Assembly: GCA_965217015.1 (NCBI GenBank) | Contig: OZ244224.1 | Span: 1,426,001 to 1,490,000, forward strand | DNA: 64,000 nucleotides | From: JAYQKL01 sp038142705 | GTDB lineage: Bacteria > Pseudomonadota > Alphaproteobacteria > RS24 | Direction of reading: 5' to 3' | In this document: positions 25,098 through 33,695 of the stretch, one piece after another | How positions within the stretch are numbered: the stretch's first letter is position 1 | Layout of the letters: each line of letters begins with the position of its first letter | Notes under the pieces: generated by a model | What the model saw: the letters and a program-made list of their open reading frames with translations, nothing else | Database searches by the model: none | Told to the model about the DNA's origin: nothing | Position numbers and translations under genes: made by a program

Positions 25098-25936
25098 TTT
25101 GGATAAATGGAGATATGCAAAAAAACGCCACCATTGGGCCAGACAATCGGGGGCTTTTGCTGGGTGATGGTGTGTTTGAGACTTTACTCATCACCAACCA
25201 TCAGCCTTTATTTATCACCCGTCACCTCGCACGGCTTTATGACAGCCTTGACAGGCTGGCCATGCCACCGCGTTTCACACAAGCCGACATCACACAAGCC
25301 TGTGACGCGCTTATCAAAGCCATGCAGATTGATGCAGGCCGCCATGTTTTGCGCCTCACCGTGACCCGAACGGGTGGGCGCGGGCTGGATATTTCCTCCG
25401 AACCACAAGACCAGCTTTGGCTCATGACCCTTGCTCCTGCTGCACCGGCGGCAGAAGCTTATCGCCTCATCACGGCCACAGCATGTCGGCCAAGTCAGGC
25501 GCTGACCAGCCATATTAAAAGCACCAATTATCTAGAAAATATTCTCGCCCGCCAGCAAGCAAAAGAACAAGGCGCAGATGAAGCGCTCATGCTGAATGAA
25601 CATGGCCGGCTTGCCTGTGCGGCAGCGGGTAATATTTTTGTACAAATAGATAATAGCCTGCTTACCCCGCCAATTGAAGAAGGCGCGTTGGCTGGCACAA
25701 GGCGACAAATTTTGCTCGACCATCGCCAAGACATCACACAAGCCTGCGGGCTTGAGGTGAAAACCCAAGCCATCACTCAAGATATGGCCCAAAAATGCCA
25801 GCAAGCATTTGTCACCAATAGTTTACAGGGCTGTGTGCCTGTGACCGCGATTGACGGCCATAGTCTCGCGCCAATAGACATAAAAAAATCGCCCGCAATG
25901 CAGGCGATTTTGAATTGTTTCAGCCAAGCTGATTAG
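25094..25936 (+). CDS. pabC: aminodeoxychorismate lyase (class IV aminotransferase fold)
   Basis: 280 aa fold-type IV PLP enzyme that converts aminodeoxychorismate to 4-aminobenzoate and pyruvate. NRGLLLGDGVFETLL is the N-terminal signature. The PLP-lysine is in SHIKSTNYLENILARQQAKEQGADEALMLNEHG. The 3' end also encodes, on the other strand, the terminator of rpmF (25882-25911). The stop overlaps the rpmF stop by four bases (TTAG). Confidence 0.9.
   Translation: MIWINGDMQKNATIGPDNRGLLLGDGVFETLLITNHQPLFITRHLARLYDSLDRLAMPPRFTQADITQACDALIKAMQIDAGRHVLRLTVTRTGGRGLDISSEPQDQLWLMTLAPAAPAAEAYRLITATACRPSQALTSHIKSTNYLENILARQQAKEQGADEALMLNEHGRLACAAAGNIFVQIDNSLLTPPIEEGALAGTRRQILLDHRQDITQACGLEVKTQAITQDMAQKCQQAFVTNSLQGCVPVTAIDGHSLAPIDIKKSPAMQAILNCFSQAD
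25882..25911 (-). terminator. rpmF terminator embedded in the pabC coding region
   Basis: On the minus strand AAAATCGCC (25911-25903) pairs with GGCGATTTT (25893-25885) around a 9-nt loop and runs into T7 (25888-25882). It lies 22 bases past the rpmF stop and completely within the pabC 3' coding sequence. Confidence 0.8.
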
Positions 25937-26112
25937 GCTTTAGGTTCAATCACCTGACGCCCGCGATACATACCGCTTTTCAAATCAATATGATGGGGGC
26001 GGTGAAGTTCACCACTATCTTTGTTTTCCACATAGCTTGGGTTTTTCAACGCATCAGAAGCACGGCGCATACCACGCTTTGAAGGTGTCGTTTTTCTCTT
26101 TGGAACGGCCAT
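25933..26112 (-). CDS. rpmF: 50S ribosomal protein L32
   Basis: 59 aa, MAVPKRKTTPSKRGMRR at the N-terminus and HRPHHIDLKSGMYRGRQVI towards the end, which is the alphaproteobacterial L32 pattern without the zinc cysteines. It is a small basic component of the large ribosomal subunit. The gene is monocistronic here, not next to plsX as in many bacteria, and converges with pabC. Confidence 0.95.
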   Translation of the reverse strand: MAVPKRKTTPSKRGMRRASDALKNPSYVENKDSGELHRPHHIDLKSGMYRGRQVIEPKA

Positions 26113-26146
26113 CGTTCAACTCCATTTTCATGTCACTCATGAACTT

Positions 26147-26174
26147 GGCGGTTTTATAGAGCATAAGAACCGCC
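26147..26174 (-). other. inverted repeat between the sugar dehydrogenase gene and rpmF
   Basis: GGCGGTT (26147-26153) and AACCGCC (26168-26174) can form a 7-bp stem with a 14-nt loop. It is downstream of the minus-strand dehydrogenase and upstream of rpmF. There is no U-run, so it may be a weak terminator or a leader structure. Confidence 0.4.
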
Positions 26175-26178
26175 GCGT

Positions 26179-27330
26179 CTAGTCTTTTACTTGATTATTG
26201 TTGGGAATAAGGCGCACAAGTTTCCCCTCTGGCAGCTCCGCTAGAATATAAATATAGCCATCAGGCCCCACCCGCACATCACGCAAACGCTCCAGATTAT
26301 CGATATAAATATCTTCCTGACCCTTTACTTTGGGTGTCGCGGGGCTTGGCGCGGCGCCATTATCCATATCCACCCTAACCAATTTGTCAAAAACCAGACT
26401 GGTCACCAATAAATCGCCCTGCCAATCGGCAAATGCGGTGCCGTCATAAATCGCCATGCCACTTGGCGCGATGGACGGCGTCCAATAGGTCAGTGGCTGC
26501 TCCATATTTGGCATTTTTGTATAGGGGGTGATGCGTGCGCCTGAATAATCCAGCCCATAAGTAATCACTGGCCAACCATAATTGCGCCCGCCATCAATTT
26601 CGTTCAACTCATCGCCCCCTTTGGGGCCATGCTCATTGGCATAAATGCGCGCATGCGCCTTGTCATAAACAATCGCCTGCGGATTACGATGGCCGTAGCT
26701 ATAGGTTTCAGGCCGGATACCAGATTGACCGATAAAGGGGTTATCTTCTGGAATACCACCCGTATCAGTAATGCGGATTAAACTGCCAGTGGTATTTGAC
26801 GGGTCTTGTGCTTTTTCTCTTTCATCAAAACTATCGCCCAAAGTGAGGACGAGCGTTTTATCAGCTAAAAACACAAACCGCCCGCCATAATGTGCGGGCC
26901 GCGAGCGCATATCCGAAACATAGATTGTTTCTATATTTTCAAGCCCTGTACCAGTGAAGCGGGCGCGGATTATTTTTGTTGCATTTTGGCCAGCCCGCCC
27001 TGTGGCGAACGATAAATAAATAAGCTGGTTGTCAGCAAAATCAGGATGCAGCACAACATCAAACAACCCGCCTTGCCCAAGCTTTAGCACCCCATCAATT
27101 TTAGCAATGGGTGTGGGCTGTAAAACACCATTTTTAATCAGACGCAAATGGCCGCCATGCTCCGTCACCAGCATGTCGCCATTGGGCAAAAAAGCCAGCC
27201 CCCATGGCTCATTAAGCTCTGTCGTGATTTCTTCAACAATAAATTGGTTTTGAGCCTGACCCGGATTCGGCACAAGACAAAACGCCAAAACGGCAATGCT
27301 CAAAACAAAAAAAGAGATGTGAAAGCGCAT
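26179..27330 (-). CDS. PQQ-dependent (soluble aldose) sugar dehydrogenase
   Basis: 383 aa with a signal peptide (FFVLSIAVLAFCLVPNPGQAQ). Six-bladed propeller of the glucose/sorbosone dehydrogenase family: PWGLAFLPNGDMLVTEHGGHLRLI, GQGGLFDVVLHPDF, YSYGHRNPQAIVY, ANEHGPKGGDELNEI, NYGWPVITYG and LRDVRVGPDGYIYIL. It oxidises aldoses in the periplasm with PQQ. No pqq biosynthesis genes are in view, so the cofactor may be made elsewhere or scavenged. Confidence 0.9.
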   Translation of the reverse strand: MRFHISFFVLSIAVLAFCLVPNPGQAQNQFIVEEITTELNEPWGLAFLPNGDMLVTEHGGHLRLIKNGVLQPTPIAKIDGVLKLGQGGLFDVVLHPDFADNQLIYLSFATGRAGQNATKIIRARFTGTGLENIETIYVSDMRSRPAHYGGRFVFLADKTLVLTLGDSFDEREKAQDPSNTTGSLIRITDTGGIPEDNPFIGQSGIRPETYSYGHRNPQAIVYDKAHARIYANEHGPKGGDELNEIDGGRNYGWPVITYGLDYSGARITPYTKMPNMEQPLTYWTPSIAPSGMAIYDGTAFADWQGDLLVTSLVFDKLVRVDMDNGAAPSPATPKVKGQEDIYIDNLERLRDVRVGPDGYIYILAELPEGKLVRLIPNNNQVKD

Positions 27331-27416
27331 ATTTTAATCATCTAAACATAAAAAAAACCTACTCAATCATGCCTTTTTTTGTCATTGTAAGTCCAGCAAT
27401 AAGTGAGGAATAACCA

Positions 27417-27878
27417 ATGTATTGGCGGCGACGCATTTTCGGTTTTATTGGCAGCGTGTTGGCTTTTGATATTTTAGCCGCTGGGGTGGCTACCCATTTC
27501 GTTTTAAGCGAATTAAGCAAGCTTGGGGTTGAGATAGCTTTCCAAACCCGCCTGTCCACAACGCTATATGATATTATCGGCATGGCCCCAACGCTTACAC
27601 CGATTTTTGGGATTGGGCTGCTCATCGCTTTTGCGGTCACAGGTCTTATTATCCGCAAACTGCCCGCCGCACAAAACCACCCCTCTTTGGCTTATGCCAT
27701 AGCGGGTTTTGCAAGTGTCATGACGGCTTTATTGGCGATGGAGGCGGTTTTTGGCTTGTGGCCAATCCCCGCCGCCCGCGCCTTATCGGGTCTATTGGCG
27801 CTGGGTGCATGTGGTGCCATTGCGGGCTATATTTACGCGCGCTTCGGGCACCAGCAAACCCCCACCTCAACACATTAA
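27417..27878 (+). CDS. small membrane protein of unknown function
   Basis: 153 aa with four predicted helices: FGFIGSVLAFDILAAGVATHFVL, IGMAPTLTPIFGIGLLIAFAVTGLII, LAYAIAGFASVMTALLAMEAVFGL and ALSGLLALGACGAIAGYIYA. The N-terminus (MYWRRRIFG) is positive and so probably cytoplasmic. I do not recognise a named family. It is a single gene, convergent with glcB and overlapping its stop by four bases (TTAA). Ordinary codon use suggests a resident gene. Confidence 0.75.
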   Translation: MYWRRRIFGFIGSVLAFDILAAGVATHFVLSELSKLGVEIAFQTRLSTTLYDIIGMAPTLTPIFGIGLLIAFAVTGLIIRKLPAAQNHPSLAYAIAGFASVMTALLAMEAVFGLWPIPAARALSGLLALGACGAIAGYIYARFGHQQTPTSTH

Positions 27879-30049
27879 GCGTTTTGTGCCTTAAATTCTA
27901 ACCGGCGTTGATGGAGCAACGGCTCCGTATATCCGCTTGGCTGGGCGCGGCCCTCAAACACCAAATCACAGGCGGTTGCAAATGCAATGGACGCTTCAAA
28001 ATTTGGCGCCATTGGTCGATATTCTGGGTCGCCTGCATTTTGTTCATCAACAATCGCGGCCATGCGCTGCATGGTTTCCATCACCTGCTCTTTGGTGCAA
28101 ATACCATGATGCAGCCAGTTCGCAATATGCTGGCTCGAAATGCGCAAAGTTGCGCGGTCTTCCATCAGGCCAACATTATGGATATCTGGCACTTTAGAAC
28201 AGCCGACTCCCTGATCAATCCAGCGCACCACATAACCAAGTATGCCCTGCGCATTATTATCCAGTTCTTGCTGGATTTCGTCAGGCTGCCAATTTGTGTC
28301 GCGCGCCACGGGTACAGATAAAATATCATCAAGTGACGCACGATTGCGTGTTTTAATATTTGCCTGCACCGCATCAACATCAACCTGATGGTAATGAAGG
28401 GCATGAATGGTGGCGGCGGTTGGCGAGGGCGCCCAGGCACAATCTGCGCCAGCTTGCGGGTGGCCAATTTTAATTTTGAGCATATCCGCCATCAAATCTG
28501 GCATCGGCCACATGCCTTTGCCAATCTGGGCGCGACCATCAAGCCCACACGCCAGACCAATATCGACATTCCAATCTTCATAGGCTGTCAGCCAGGCGGC
28601 ATTTTTCATTTCAGCTTTGCGGATCATGGGGCCCATTTCCATAGAGGTATGAATTTCATCGCCTGTGCGGTCCAGAAAGCCCGTATTGATGAAAATCACA
28701 CGGTTTTTAGCGGCACGAATGCATTCTTTCAAATTCACCGTTGTGCGGCGTTCTTCGTCCATAATACCAATCTTAAGCGTATGGCGCGGCAGACTCATGG
28801 CATCTTCAACATCTGCAAAAAGCTGGTCACAAAACGCCACTTCCTCAGGTCCGTGCATTTTGGGTTTCACGACATAAACCGAACCCGCCGCGCTGTTTTT
28901 AAGCGCCGTATCGGTTTTGGATAAATCATGATGCGCAATCAAACCGGTCATCAATGCGTCCATAATACCCTCAGGGATTTCACGCCCTTCAGCGTCCAAA
29001 ATAGCTGGATTGGTCATTAAATGTCCGACATTGCGAACCAGCATCAGGCTCAAGCCTTTCAGGGTAAATGCCGCCCCATCGCCAGCCACATAATCACGAT
29101 TTGGATTCAAATTACGGGTGAAAGTCTTGCCGCCTTTTTGCATTTCACAGGATAAATCACCCTTCATCAGGCCTAAGAAATTGCGATAGGTCTCAACCTT
29201 ATCCTCTGCATCAACAGCGGCCACTGAATCTTCACAATCAAGAATTGTGGTTACCGCAGACTCCATCATCACATCAGCAATATGGGCCGGGTCGTTTTTA
29301 CCAATCGAGTCTTCTGCATCAATCAATATATCGGCATGCAAGCCATGATTGCGCAATAAAACAGAACTCGGATTGGCGGCATCACCCCGATATCCGGCAA
29401 ATTTTGACGGGTCTGTTAATACAGTTTCGCCATTTGGGGTATTCACAATCAGCGCCCCATCAACAATTTTGAAGCCTGTTGCATCGGCATAATGCGCATT
29501 TTGCAATGGCGCAATCTCATCGAGCAGCTTTTTTGCTTTTTCAATAACCGCTGCACCGCGCACCGGATTATAGGCGCCTTCCGGTGCCAGCTCGCCCGTT
29601 TGGGGGATAACATCTGTGCCATAAAACGCATCATAAAGGCTACCCCAGCGCGCATTGGCAGCATTGAGTGCAAAGCGCGCATTTTTGACCGGTACCACCA
29701 GTTGTGGCCCCGCAATATGGGCAATTTCTGGGTCAACATTTTCTGTTTCAATATTAAAATCCGGCCCCTCTGGCACGAGATAACCAATTTCCATCAAAAA
29801 CGCTTTGTAAGCCTGCGCGTCGTGGGCTTTACCTTTTTGCGCAACATGCCAAGCATCAATCTGGCTTTGCAAATCTTCTCGCTTGGCCAGTAAATCGCGA
29901 TTGTGCTGGGCGTGTTTTGCTAAAATATCGGCACATGCTTGCCAAAACTGGTCTGGCCCGATGCCCGTGCCGGGCGCTGCTTCTTCAGCAACAAACTGTG
30001 CAAGTTGCGTGTCGATTTTCAGACCAGCGATTTCGGTGCGTTGTGTCAT
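27875..30049 (-). CDS. glcB: malate synthase G
   Basis: 724 aa from the ATG at 30049 preceded by GAGAGGG. An in-frame ATG at 30070 is less likely. It condenses glyoxylate with acetyl-CoA to malate. Length fits isoform G. Landmarks: AGPQLVVPVKNARFALNAANARWGSLYDA, NHGLHADILIDAEDSIGKND, VKPKMHGPEEVAF, IGIMDEERRTTVNL, FINTGFLDRTGDEIHTSMEMG and the catalytic-Asp region DCEDSVAAVDAEDKV. No isocitrate lyase is in the window. Confidence 0.97.
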   Translation of the reverse strand: MTQRTEIAGLKIDTQLAQFVAEEAAPGTGIGPDQFWQACADILAKHAQHNRDLLAKREDLQSQIDAWHVAQKGKAHDAQAYKAFLMEIGYLVPEGPDFNIETENVDPEIAHIAGPQLVVPVKNARFALNAANARWGSLYDAFYGTDVIPQTGELAPEGAYNPVRGAAVIEKAKKLLDEIAPLQNAHYADATGFKIVDGALIVNTPNGETVLTDPSKFAGYRGDAANPSSVLLRNHGLHADILIDAEDSIGKNDPAHIADVMMESAVTTILDCEDSVAAVDAEDKVETYRNFLGLMKGDLSCEMQKGGKTFTRNLNPNRDYVAGDGAAFTLKGLSLMLVRNVGHLMTNPAILDAEGREIPEGIMDALMTGLIAHHDLSKTDTALKNSAAGSVYVVKPKMHGPEEVAFCDQLFADVEDAMSLPRHTLKIGIMDEERRTTVNLKECIRAAKNRVIFINTGFLDRTGDEIHTSMEMGPMIRKAEMKNAAWLTAYEDWNVDIGLACGLDGRAQIGKGMWPMPDLMADMLKIKIGHPQAGADCAWAPSPTAATIHALHYHQVDVDAVQANIKTRNRASLDDILSVPVARDTNWQPDEIQQELDNNAQGILGYVVRWIDQGVGCSKVPDIHNVGLMEDRATLRISSQHIANWLHHGICTKEQVMETMQRMAAIVDEQNAGDPEYRPMAPNFEASIAFATACDLVFEGRAQPSGYTEPLLHQRRLEFKAQNA

Positions 30050-30164
30050 GATTATCCCTCTCATTGACATAAATTAAACTCAAAGTTTCGGGGGGTATTT
30101 CGTTATATCCCTATATAGCGGACATGGAAAGACCGCCAAATCAATTTCGGCATAGAATTGGGGA

Positions 30165-30190
30165 AAAAGAATTGGCCAAAAGAATTGGCC
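30165..30190. repeat. 13-bp direct tandem repeat
   Basis: AAAAGAATTGGCC occurs twice in a row (30165-30177, 30178-30190) in the intergenic region between glcB and the MAPEG gene. GGAATTGG-like relatives flank it. Confidence 0.8.
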
Positions 30191-30235
30191 AAAAACAAGA
30201 TTGATGCGGCGATAGCTAAACTTAGAGCTAAATCC

Positions 30236-30652
30236 TTAGAAGAGAGCCACACCCACATCATAAGCCAAAACCAGATTGGCACCCAATGCGATAATATAAA
30301 AATAACTGCGCGGGCTTGGGTTTTTTTCTGTCGCAATCACATAATAAAGCAGACTATGCACAATCCGTGCCGCCGCATATACCCAAATAATCACCTCAAG
30401 CCGACCCGCATCAAGACCTAACATCATGGCCATGATAGCCAGCGTGACAAAGGGAACAATATTTTCAAGCGAATTGCGAAATGCGCGGTCACTGCGAAAC
30501 ACAAAAGATTCATGCCCCAAATGCGCATCGACAATGCCGGGAATATATTTTCCCTGACGGCGGTGGGCGATAGACGCAATCATGGCCTGCGCCATAATGG
30601 TAACAATCACGACCCAAAGGGCCAGCAGCGCGCACATATAAGTTTCAAACAT
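30236..30652 (-). CDS. MAPEG family membrane protein
   Basis: 138 aa with four hydrophobic helices and the MAPEG pattern: AHRRQGKYIPG, the conserved DRAFRNSLENIVPF with the Arg/Glu/Asn core, and AARIVHSLLYYV. MAPEG proteins are trimeric membrane glutathione transferases/peroxidases. Substrates in bacteria are mostly unknown. Divergent from the epoxide hydrolase gene, so the two might handle related xenobiotics (inference). Confidence 0.87.
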   Translation of the reverse strand: MFETYMCALLALWVVIVTIMAQAMIASIAHRRQGKYIPGIVDAHLGHESFVFRSDRAFRNSLENIVPFVTLAIMAMMLGLDAGRLEVIIWVYAAARIVHSLLYYVIATEKNPSPRSYFYIIALGANLVLAYDVGVALF

Positions 30653-30769
30653 AGGCTTTCCTTTTTTTCAGTTCAGCATATCATACCCCAAGATACCTTA
30701 TGCGAAAAGGTGAATTGAAATTAAGACCTCTGCCTGATGGGGAGACGAATAGGATAAAAGGATTTTCAC

Positions 30770-31957
30770 ATGCAGCCCTTTACTTTGCCAAATGACCCGA
30801 AAGTTTTAGAGACAATCCGCAGCAAAATTGCCGCTTATGATTGGGAAATAATGCGTGATTTTGGCCAAAAAGATAAGCCATGGGCCGGCGGCATGGACCA
30901 AAGCTATTTACGCGAATTTTGTGATTATTGGCTGCAGGAATATCAATGGGCGGATAGTCTGGCCGAGCTTAATCAATTCCCACATTTCATGACCGAAATT
31001 GAGGGGCTGGATATTCATTTCATCATGGAGAAAGGGTCAGGCAGCAATCCGCCTGCTGTGCTGATGACACATGGCTGGCCGGGTTCGGTTTATGAATTTA
31101 TGCAGGTCATTCCCCGTCTAGCGCACCCTGAAAATTATGGCGGCACGGCAGAAGATGGCGTCACCGTTATTTGTCCGTCATTGCCTGGTTATGGCTGGTC
31201 GGGCAAACCCAAACACCCAATCGGCCCCAAAGAAACCGCTAAGATGTGGAATACACTCATGGTCGATATTTTGGGCTATGACACTTATATCGCGCAGGGT
31301 GGTGATTGGGGCAGTCTGGTCACGGGTTATTTAGGCACCGATTTTGGTACAGATAAAGGCGGCGCGTGCCGTGCCATTCATTTGAATATGTATGGTTTGG
31401 CCGTGGCGGAAGAGCCTTCAACTCCCGAAGAATTAAGCTGGCTCGAAAATTTTAAAATCGTGATGGCGGCAGAGACAGGATATCTGCATGTGCAAGCAAC
31501 CAAGCCTTTGACTTTGGCATATGCCATGATGGACAGCCCTGTTGGGGTGGCGGCATGGCTGCTCGAGAAATTTAATGCATGGAGCGATTTGCGCCCACGC
31601 CCAAACAAACCCGCGCAAAACCCGTCCCCGCATTTGGAAAATGTCTATACCAAACACCAATTGCTCACCAATATTATGATTTACCTCACCACCCACAGTT
31701 TTAATGCAGCAAGCTGGTATTATCTGGCCTATTTCACCAGCAAAACCGGCATGCAGGCAGGCGATAATGTTGGTGTTCCAACCGCAATGGCGAATTATGC
31801 GCGGGAGCTAATATGTTTCCCGCCGCGCTCTTTAGTTGAGAAAGGCTATCGCCATATCACCCAATGGACGGATTACGATAAAATTGGCCATTTTGCCGCT
31901 TTTGAAGACCCAGAGACATTTTCTGCCGATGTGCAGAAATTTCTAAAAACGCTTTAG
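30770..31957 (+). CDS. epoxide hydrolase (EHN-domain α/β-hydrolase)
   Basis: 395 aa. The N-terminal EHN region (about 1-105) is followed by an α/β-hydrolase core. HGWPGSVYEF is the HGxP oxyanion motif. The nucleophile Asp lies in QGGDWGSLVTGYLG. The catalytic His is in KIGHFAAFEDPE near the C-terminus. Architecture and length match microsomal-type epoxide hydrolases of bacteria. The physiological epoxide is unknown. It converges with the crotonase gene five bases away. Confidence 0.92.
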   Translation: MQPFTLPNDPKVLETIRSKIAAYDWEIMRDFGQKDKPWAGGMDQSYLREFCDYWLQEYQWADSLAELNQFPHFMTEIEGLDIHFIMEKGSGSNPPAVLMTHGWPGSVYEFMQVIPRLAHPENYGGTAEDGVTVICPSLPGYGWSGKPKHPIGPKETAKMWNTLMVDILGYDTYIAQGGDWGSLVTGYLGTDFGTDKGGACRAIHLNMYGLAVAEEPSTPEELSWLENFKIVMAAETGYLHVQATKPLTLAYAMMDSPVGVAAWLLEKFNAWSDLRPRPNKPAQNPSPHLENVYTKHQLLTNIMIYLTTHSFNAASWYYLAYFTSKTGMQAGDNVGVPTAMANYARELICFPPRSLVEKGYRHITQWTDYDKIGHFAAFEDPETFSADVQKFLKTL

Positions 31958-31962
31958 CAAAA

Positions 31963-32745
31963 TTATTTTTGCGCTTTCCCGCGTTTCATGACTTCTTCAC
32001 GCCGCGCTTCAATATCCGCCGCAGTCACATTGGCATTTTTCGCCATTGAATAGTCATATTCATATTGGCTGGCTTGCGCTAAATTCTGACCCAAACCATA
32101 ATCCATCAAGTGCTTATAGCCCGCAATGGTTTCTGGTACACAAGTCACTATATCGGCGGCAATAGACATGGCTTTATCAAGCAGATTGTCACTTGGCACA
32201 ACATGGTTCACCAGCCCCCAATCCTGCGCTTCTTGAGCGCTGAAAAAATTGCCCGTAAAGGACAGCTCTTTGGCGCGCGACTCGCCAATAATACGCGGCA
32301 GTTTTTGACTTAACCCCCAAGTTGGCACCAACCCAACACGGGCATGCGTATCCGCAAACCGCGCATGGTCTGCCGCAACCAGAATATCGCAGGCCAATGC
32401 GATTTCCAGTCCGCCTGTAATGGCAACCCCGTTAATCGCGCCAATAATTGGTTTTGAAAATTTGTTCATGGCTGGCACAAGGTCGCCCGCTTTGAGATTA
32501 TCCTCAACCGTCATATCAGCATTTTCGCCCATTTCTTTTAGGTCAACACCCGCCGAAAAAGCACGCTCACCTGCCCCCATCAGCACCACAACATGCACCG
32601 TGTCATCGGCTTCTAACCGCTCCAAGCACGTTTCCATATTGAGACGCATTGAGATAGAAAGCGCGTTCATTGCCTCTGGGCGATTCATCACCACCAGCGC
32701 AATACCGTTTTGAATATCACATGTTAAATCTGTCGGCTCGGCCAT
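31963..32745 (-). CDS. enoyl-CoA hydratase/isomerase family (crotonase) protein
   Basis: 260 aa from the ATG at 32745, chosen because AAGGGGGGA precedes it; the frame continues to 32820. Crotonase fold: VVMNRPEAMNALS, the oxyanion loop FSAGVDLKEM, and GGLEIALACDI. The first catalytic Glu of hydratases is kept (GGLE), but the second is His in FADTHARVGLVPTWG. True hydratase activity is therefore doubtful, and isomerase or another crotonase reaction is possible. Confidence 0.88.
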   Translation of the reverse strand: MAEPTDLTCDIQNGIALVVMNRPEAMNALSISMRLNMETCLERLEADDTVHVVVLMGAGERAFSAGVDLKEMGENADMTVEDNLKAGDLVPAMNKFSKPIIGAINGVAITGGLEIALACDILVAADHARFADTHARVGLVPTWGLSQKLPRIIGESRAKELSFTGNFFSAQEAQDWGLVNHVVPSDNLLDKAMSIAADIVTCVPETIAGYKHLMDYGLGQNLAQASQYEYDYSMAKNANVTAADIEARREEVMKRGKAQK

Positions 32746-32893
32746 TATGTCCCCCCTTTTTGTCATCACCAAACAGCTTAGCGCAATGCTCAATTCGGTC
32801 AAGCGGACAAAACATTTCAACCTGTTGGATTGCTTATTTCACAAGCCGTGATAAATTTGAGCCAGTTAAGAAATCAAAAAAGCGAGAATTATC

Positions 32894-33679
32894 ATGACCG
32901 ATGAAACACCCCTGCTCTATGAAACCGATGGCGCTGTTGCGATTATCACCATGAACCGACCAGATGCGCTGAATGCGATTTCAGCCAAAATGCGGGAAGA
33001 ATTTGCCGCGACTTTTGCCAAAGTAGAAGCTGATGATGAAATTCGGACTGTTGTTTTAACCGCCAATGGACGGGCTTTTTCAGCCGGCACAAATTTGATG
33101 GAAGATTTTTTGGCCGACCGTGAAGATGTCACAGATCATATTATGCGCGATTATAAGCCGCTCATCGATGCGATTGGGACATCTGACAAAACATATATTG
33201 CCGCATTAAACGGCCTTTGCGGCGGGGTGGCGATTGGTTTTGCTCTCAATTGCGATTTGGCGGTGATGGCTGATGACGCCTTTATTTTCATGCCTTTTGC
33301 CAATATCTCTTTGGTACCAGATGGCGGCAGTTCATGGCTGTTTTTGGACCGGCTGGGATATAAGCGCGCTTTTGCCGCTATTCTTGAAGGCGAACGGCTT
33401 GATGCGCAAACCTGCAAAGAAGCCGGCATGGTCAATAAAATTGTGCCTGCGGCTGAGGTGAAACAAACTGCCATTGATTGGGCGCATAAGCTGTCGCAAA
33501 TAGCCCCGCTCACCTTATTGCACTCTAAACGGCTTTTGCGTGAAGTTGTGGATATGAATTTCGAGCAGACCGTCAAACGCGAAGCCGAGATCCAGCATAT
33601 ATGCATGTCCTCAGAAGATTTTGAAGAAGGGGTTGCGGCTTTCTCTGAAAAGCGCAAACCCGTCTTTAAGGGGAAATAG
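32894..33679 (+). CDS. crotonase-fold enoyl-CoA isomerase-like protein (LVPD type)
   Basis: 261 aa. TMNRPDALNAIS, FSAGTNLMEDF and LNGLCGGVAIGFALNCDL are crotonase motifs. Both hydratase Glu positions are replaced, by Gly and Phe. ISLVPDGGSSWLFLDRLGYKRA instead resembles PaaG-type isomerases, whose catalytic Asp sits in L(V/I)PD. It is similar to the paralogue at 35006-35806. Probably acts on unsaturated or ring-opened acyl-CoAs (inference). Confidence 0.87.
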   Translation: MTDETPLLYETDGAVAIITMNRPDALNAISAKMREEFAATFAKVEADDEIRTVVLTANGRAFSAGTNLMEDFLADREDVTDHIMRDYKPLIDAIGTSDKTYIAALNGLCGGVAIGFALNCDLAVMADDAFIFMPFANISLVPDGGSSWLFLDRLGYKRAFAAILEGERLDAQTCKEAGMVNKIVPAAEVKQTAIDWAHKLSQIAPLTLLHSKRLLREVVDMNFEQTVKREAEIQHICMSSEDFEEGVAAFSEKRKPVFKGK

Positions 33680-33695
33680 GGCGGCTGAAAACCGG

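Noticed and set aside
30103..30336. 77-aa minus-strand frame
   Set aside because: It overlaps the MAPEG gene out of frame and runs through a tandem repeat. Its upstream half looks like a shadow.
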